Source: Methanobacteriota archaeon
GTDB lineage: Archaea; Thermoplasmatota; Thermoplasmata; RBG-16-68-12; EA-27
Length of the DNA stretch: 8,192 nucleotides
Reading direction: 5' to 3'
NCBI GenBank assembly: GCA_016207545.1
Contig: JACQPO010000080.1
Location: forward strand, 1 to 8,192
Numbering within the stretch: the first letter of the stretch is position 1; every line of letters starts with the position of its first letter. The notes beneath the pieces were generated by a model that was not told the DNA's origin, did no database searches, and saw nothing but the letters and a program-made list of their open reading frames with translations. This document shows, piece after piece, positions 5,725-8,192 of this stretch. The position numbers and the translations under genes were made by a program.

Positions 5725-6447
5725 TCAGTACGGCATCTCCCCTCGGACGAACGCCCGGGTCCGCTCGTTTCTTGGGTTCGTGAAGAACGTCTCGACGTCC
5801 GCCGTCTCGACAAGCTTCCCGCCGAGGAGAAGCCCCGCCCGGCGGGCGACCCGCTTCGCCTGGAACAGGTTGTGGGTCACGATCACGATCGTCGCCTGCG
5901 TCTCCCGATGGTACGCGGTCACTGCGCCCTCGAGGAGGGAGACGTTCGCAGGGTCCAAATTGGCGGTGAACTCGTCGAGCAGGAGGAGCTTCGGCCGCAG
6001 GACCGCGGCGCGGGCGAAGCACACGCGTTGCGCCTCCCCCGCGGACAACGTCCACGCCTTCGCGTCGCGGGCGTCCCGCAGGCCAACGCGGTCGAGGGCC
6101 GCCGACACGCGCCGGTCGATTTCCTCCTCGGGAAGCCCTTGGAGGTGCAGCCCGTACGCGACGTTGTCGAACACCGTGCGCCGGAACACCGCGGGGCGCT
6201 GCATGACGAGCCCGACCTCCCGCCCGAGGCCGGAGCTTCGCGGATTGGCGGTGCCGTCGACGACAACCTCCCCGGCGTCCGGCCCGTCGAGTCCCGCGAC
6301 GATGCGGAGCAACGTCGTCTTGCCCGCGCCGCTCGGCCCGACGAGCGCGAACACCTCCTGCGGCTCCACCGCCAGATCGACGCCGTCGAGCACGCGCTTC
6401 GCGCCGAACGACTTCTGTACGCCGCGTAGGCGAACGGAGACGGTCAT
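5725..6447 (-). CDS. tupC: Tungstate ABC transporter, ATP-binding protein
   Basis: Cytoplasmic ATPase of a tungstate-type importer, 240 residues, one nucleotide-binding domain. Motifs: Walker A GPSGAGKT at 37-44, Q-loop Q83, signature LSAGEAQR at 134-141, Walker B LLLLDE at 154-159 with the catalytic E159, D-loop NLD at 163-165, and switch H192 in VTHN. The C-terminus ends soon after the core fold, so there is no room for the regulatory TOBE/oxyanion-binding domain found in many ModC and WtpC proteins; this agrees with the short TupC type. The ATG overlaps the tupB stop by four bases (ATGA), implying coupled translation, and a G-rich stretch (6456-6451) lies just before it. Substrate assignment comes from the adjacent tupA and tupB; the domain alone would only indicate an ABC ATPase. 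Confidence 0.93.
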   Translation of the reverse strand: MTVSVRLRGVQKSFGAKRVLDGVDLAVEPQEVFALVGPSGAGKTTLLRIVAGLDGPDAGEVVVDGTANPRSSGLGREVGLVMQRPAVFRRTVFDNVAYGLHLQGLPEEEIDRRVSAALDRVGLRDARDAKAWTLSAGEAQRVCFARAAVLRPKLLLLDEFTANLDPANVSLLEGAVTAYHRETQATIVIVTHNLFQAKRVARRAGLLLGGKLVETADVETFFTNPRNERTRAFVRGEMPY

Positions 6448-7112
6448 CGGTACCCCCGCTGCTGGACCCAGTACAGGACGAGGAAGATCCCGAAGGCGAC
6501 CGCGAGCAGGATGAGGCCGAGGGCGATCGCCTCCGTGAAGTTCCCTCGCCCCGTCTCGAGCACGATTGCGGTCGTGAGGACGCGTGTGGCCCCGCGGATG
6601 TTGCCGCCGACGATCAGGACGGCGCCCACCTCGGAGATTGCCCGGCCGAAGCCGACCATGATCGCGGTGATGACCCCGAGGCGCGCCTCCACGATGACCG
6701 TCGCCGCGAGTGCCCAGCCCCGCGCGCCGAGGGTCCGCGCGGCCTCCTTCACGTCTCGCCCGACGGACGCGACCGCGGAGTACGCCACGCCCGTGACGAT
6801 CGGGGTGACGATGAGCACCTGCGCGAAGATCATCCCCCCGGGCGTGAACAATAGGCCGAGGGCGCCGAGCGGGCCCTCCTTCGAGAGCAGAATGTACACG
6901 AGGAGGCCCGCGAGCACGGGCGGCATCCCGTACAAGGTGAACACGATCGCCTTCGCAATCGTGAGTGCGGGCCGCCGGCCGCGCGCTTCCTCCCGCAACG
7001 CGAGGAACGCGCCGAGCGGGATCCCCAGCAAGGACGCGATGCCCGTGGAGGATGCCGCCACGTACAGCGACAACCCGGCGATTTGCAGCAGTTCCTGGGA
7101 CAGTTCGACCAT
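6444..7112 (-). CDS. tupB: Tungstate ABC transporter, permease
   Basis: Membrane subunit of 222 residues that forms the channel as a homodimer. Hydrophobic segments are visible at about 8-39, 53-76, 92-116, 133-154, 160-170 and 194-214. The EAA loop that docks onto the ATPase begins EAARTLGA at 123-130, and the conserved GRAISEVGAVLIVGGN at 156-171 is typical of the molybdate/tungstate permease family. The N-terminus starts at the ATG at 7112, five bases after the tupA stop, with a partial Shine-Dalgarno (GAGG) formed by the tupA stop region. The same frame remains open far upstream across tupA, but that part is out-of-frame, arginine- and proline-rich translation and was excluded. The length is normal for TupB. 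Confidence 0.93.
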   Translation of the reverse strand: MVELSQELLQIAGLSLYVAASSTGIASLLGIPLGAFLALREEARGRRPALTIAKAIVFTLYGMPPVLAGLLVYILLSKEGPLGALGLLFTPGGMIFAQVLIVTPIVTGVAYSAVASVGRDVKEAARTLGARGWALAATVIVEARLGVITAIMVGFGRAISEVGAVLIVGGNIRGATRVLTTAIVLETGRGNFTEAIALGLILLAVAFGIFLVLYWVQQRGYR

Positions 7113-7117
7113 GTGCC

Positions 7118-7948
7118 TCACGGATTCGCGTTCGGGGTGAAAATCGTCCGACCTCCGATGCGGAACGATGCGATGAGGGCCTGTGCCTCCGGGCCGATGA
7201 GCCACTGCGCGAACCGGTCCGCGTCCGCGTACCGCACGTCGGGGTGGGTCGCCGGGTTGACGGGCATCACGCTGTACTGGTTCTGAAGGGGCGGCACGTT
7301 CTCCACGATCACGCCGAGGTCGAGCCGGGACCGCATCGTCGCGAACGTGCCGTCGTCCGCCAACGTGTACGCGTGCAGCTGGTCGGCGATGCGGAGCGTG
7401 GCGCCCATCCCCTGCCCCGCTTCCTTGTACCACGCGCCGGGCGCGGGCGCGAGCCCCGCGAGCCGCCAAAGCTCGAGCTCCTTCGTGTGGGTCCCGGAGC
7501 CGTCGCCTCGGGAGATGAACGGACACTCGCAGGCGGCGAGGCGCTGGAACGCGAGGGTCACGTTGTCCCCCCGCGCGTTCGCGGGGTCGCCCGGAGGGCC
7601 GACGAGGATGAAGAAGTTGAACATGACCGGCTCCCGATACGCCGCGTGGCCCACCTGCAGGAAGGCGATCTCCTTCCCGGGCGCATGCGCGAGCACGACG
7701 TCCGCGTCGCCCCGGCGGCCGAGTTCCAACGCCTGGCCCGTGCCGACCGCAATGACGCGGACCGTGATCCCGGTCTCCCCGGTGAACCGGGGGAGCAGGA
7801 AGTCGAGCAGGCCGGAGTCCTCCGTGCTCGTCGTCGTCGCGAGCACGATCGCGCGCCCCTGCGGGAGCGCCGCGGGCGTCACGAGGCCCAACAGGAGCGA
7901 GGCGAGGAGAAGCGGGAGGACGATGCGCCGGGGGACGGCCATGGCCAC
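7118..7948 (-). CDS. tupA: Tungstate ABC transporter, substrate-binding protein
   Basis: Extracytoplasmic receptor of 276 residues that captures tungstate and delivers it to TupB. A signal peptide is clear: RR at 7-8, a hydrophobic run at about 9-23, then TPAALPQG, with no lipobox cysteine, so it is either cleaved or held as an N-terminal anchor. TupA-family landmarks: LATTTSTEDSGLLDFLLP at 36-53, with the TTTS oxyanion loop; VGTGQALELG at 68-77; ISRGDGSGTH at 145-154; GQGMGATL near 180; and AYTLADDGTF near 200. This motif set points to TupA rather than ModA. A CEC pair at 140-142 just before SRGDGSGTH is unusual in my memory of the family. The GTG at 7948 lies about 25 bases after a TATA box, as expected for a leaderless transcript; an ATG two codons later (7942) is the alternative. 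Confidence 0.93.
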   Translation of the reverse strand: MAMAVPRRIVLPLLLASLLLGLVTPAALPQGRAIVLATTTSTEDSGLLDFLLPRFTGETGITVRVIAVGTGQALELGRRGDADVVLAHAPGKEIAFLQVGHAAYREPVMFNFFILVGPPGDPANARGDNVTLAFQRLAACECPFISRGDGSGTHTKELELWRLAGLAPAPGAWYKEAGQGMGATLRIADQLHAYTLADDGTFATMRSRLDLGVIVENVPPLQNQYSVMPVNPATHPDVRYADADRFAQWLIGPEAQALIASFRIGGRTIFTPNANP

Positions 7949-7968
7949 GCGAAAACGGCTGGCCGGGG

Positions 7969-7977
7969 GATAAAGGC
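7969..7977 (-). promoter_or_regulatory. TATA box of the tupABC operon
   Basis: Minus-strand CCTTTATCC centred near 7973, about 25 bases before the GTG at 7948. This spacing gives a transcription start at or next to the start codon, hence a leaderless mRNA and no room for a 5' riboswitch. The core TTTATC matches the element proposed upstream of the tRNA gene. Confidence 0.6.
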
Positions 7978-7992
7978 GACGGACCCGTGCAT

Positions 7993-8006
7993 GTACGGCG
8001 TACGCC
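7993..8006. promoter_or_regulatory. Palindromic sequence between tupA and the divergent gene
   Basis: GTACGGCGTACGCC holds two overlapping palindromes: GTACG-G-CGTAC (7993-8003) and the perfect ten-base GGCGTACGCC (7997-8006). It lies about 20 bp upstream of the tup TATA box and beside the weak element CCTTTTCC facing the plus-strand gene. An operator is possible, but short GC-rich palindromes occur by chance in this genome. Confidence 0.25.
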
Positions 8007-8033
8007 TTTTCCGCGCCGCGCGCTCGGGCCCGC

Positions 8034-8192
8034 GTGTTGCGCGGGGACGTGCACGGACGGGTCCCGTTCGCCCTCGTCGCCGTCCTCCTCGTGTTGTCCG
8101 CGTCCGTCAGCGCGATGTATCTCGCCGCGTTCGCCCACGATGCGTCCGAGCGCCGCCTGCGAGAGGCGCAGCTCGACGCGCTCGCCCAGGTC
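8034..8192 (+). CDS. Hypothetical membrane-anchored protein, N-terminal part
   Basis: Only the first 53 codons are in the window; the frame is open to the last base. The product begins with a short polar stretch (MLRGDVHGR), then a hydrophobic helix at about 10-33 starting VPFALVAVLL, then a charged, probably helical region rich in E, R, A and L (SERRLREAQLDALAQV). This suggests a single-pass N-terminal anchor with an extracytoplasmic coiled or helical domain. It resembles the N-termini of archaeal membrane proteins of unknown function often found near pilus-type loci (DUF7286-like RVPFALVGVLLL), but 53 residues do not allow assignment. The GTG at 8034 is chosen because it begins the coherent protein and lies about 26 bases after a weak TATA-like CCTTTTCC (8005-8012), fitting a leaderless transcript. 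It is divergent from tupA across 85 bp. Confidence 0.6.
   Translation, partial: MLRGDVHGRVPFALVAVLLVLSASVSAMYLAAFAHDASERRLREAQLDALAQV

Noticed and set aside
7949..8033. A riboswitch or oxyanion-responsive leader before tupA
   Set aside because: The TATA box spacing predicts a leaderless transcript, so there is no RNA leader to fold.
7113..8138. Upstream extension of the tupB frame, giving a 564-residue protein
   Set aside because: This part overlaps tupA in another frame and reads as R/G/P-rich nonsense. The permease homology begins at the ATG at 7112.
1..8192. CRISPR arrays, insertion sequences or att sites
   Set aside because: No regularly spaced repeats, transposase-like frames or terminal inverted repeats were seen. 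The window is tightly packed with housekeeping and transport genes.

Overview
The window is a piece of a GC-rich archaeal chromosome. Archaeal signs are the RNA polymerase operon order rpoH-rpoB-rpoA1, an EF-1beta of archaeal length, a tRNA with bulge-helix-bulge introns, and TATA-type promoters close to start codons. The undivided RpoB argues against haloarchaea and most methanogens, where this subunit is split in two. Undivided RpoB, a cysteine-rich insert in its middle and high GC together suggest a Thermoplasmatota-like lineage. That placement is inference, not proof.

Layout. On the minus strand, bases 5123 to 1 read: tRNA-Lys(UUU), rpoH, rpoB, then the first 356 codons of rpoA1, which leaves the window at base 1. 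The tRNA gene is in four exons separated by three short introns (D-loop, anticodon loop, T-loop). Each intron can be folded into a bulge-helix-bulge splice motif, and removing all three leaves a 74-nt tRNA with every stem fully paired. It ends 46 bp before rpoH with no evident TATA box between, so the tRNA may head the polymerase transcript. Bases 5124-5294 form a divergent promoter region. To its right, on the plus strand, is a two-gene translation operon: a 55-residue four-CxxC zinc-ribbon protein and EF-1beta.

The EF-1beta stop codon directly abuts the stop codon of a convergent minus-strand operon, tupA-tupB-tupC (bases 7948 to 5725), a complete tungstate-type ABC importer: binding protein, permease and ATPase, with tight or overlapping junctions. 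An 85-bp divergent intergenic region (7949-8033) with a TATA box and a small palindrome separates tupA from a plus-strand gene truncated by the window end. Only 53 codons of that gene are visible, with one N-terminal membrane helix, and it is not confidently identified.

Most of the window is core housekeeping. The notable exception is the triply interrupted tRNA-Lys gene, which ORF-based annotation cannot see and single-intron tRNA models may miss.
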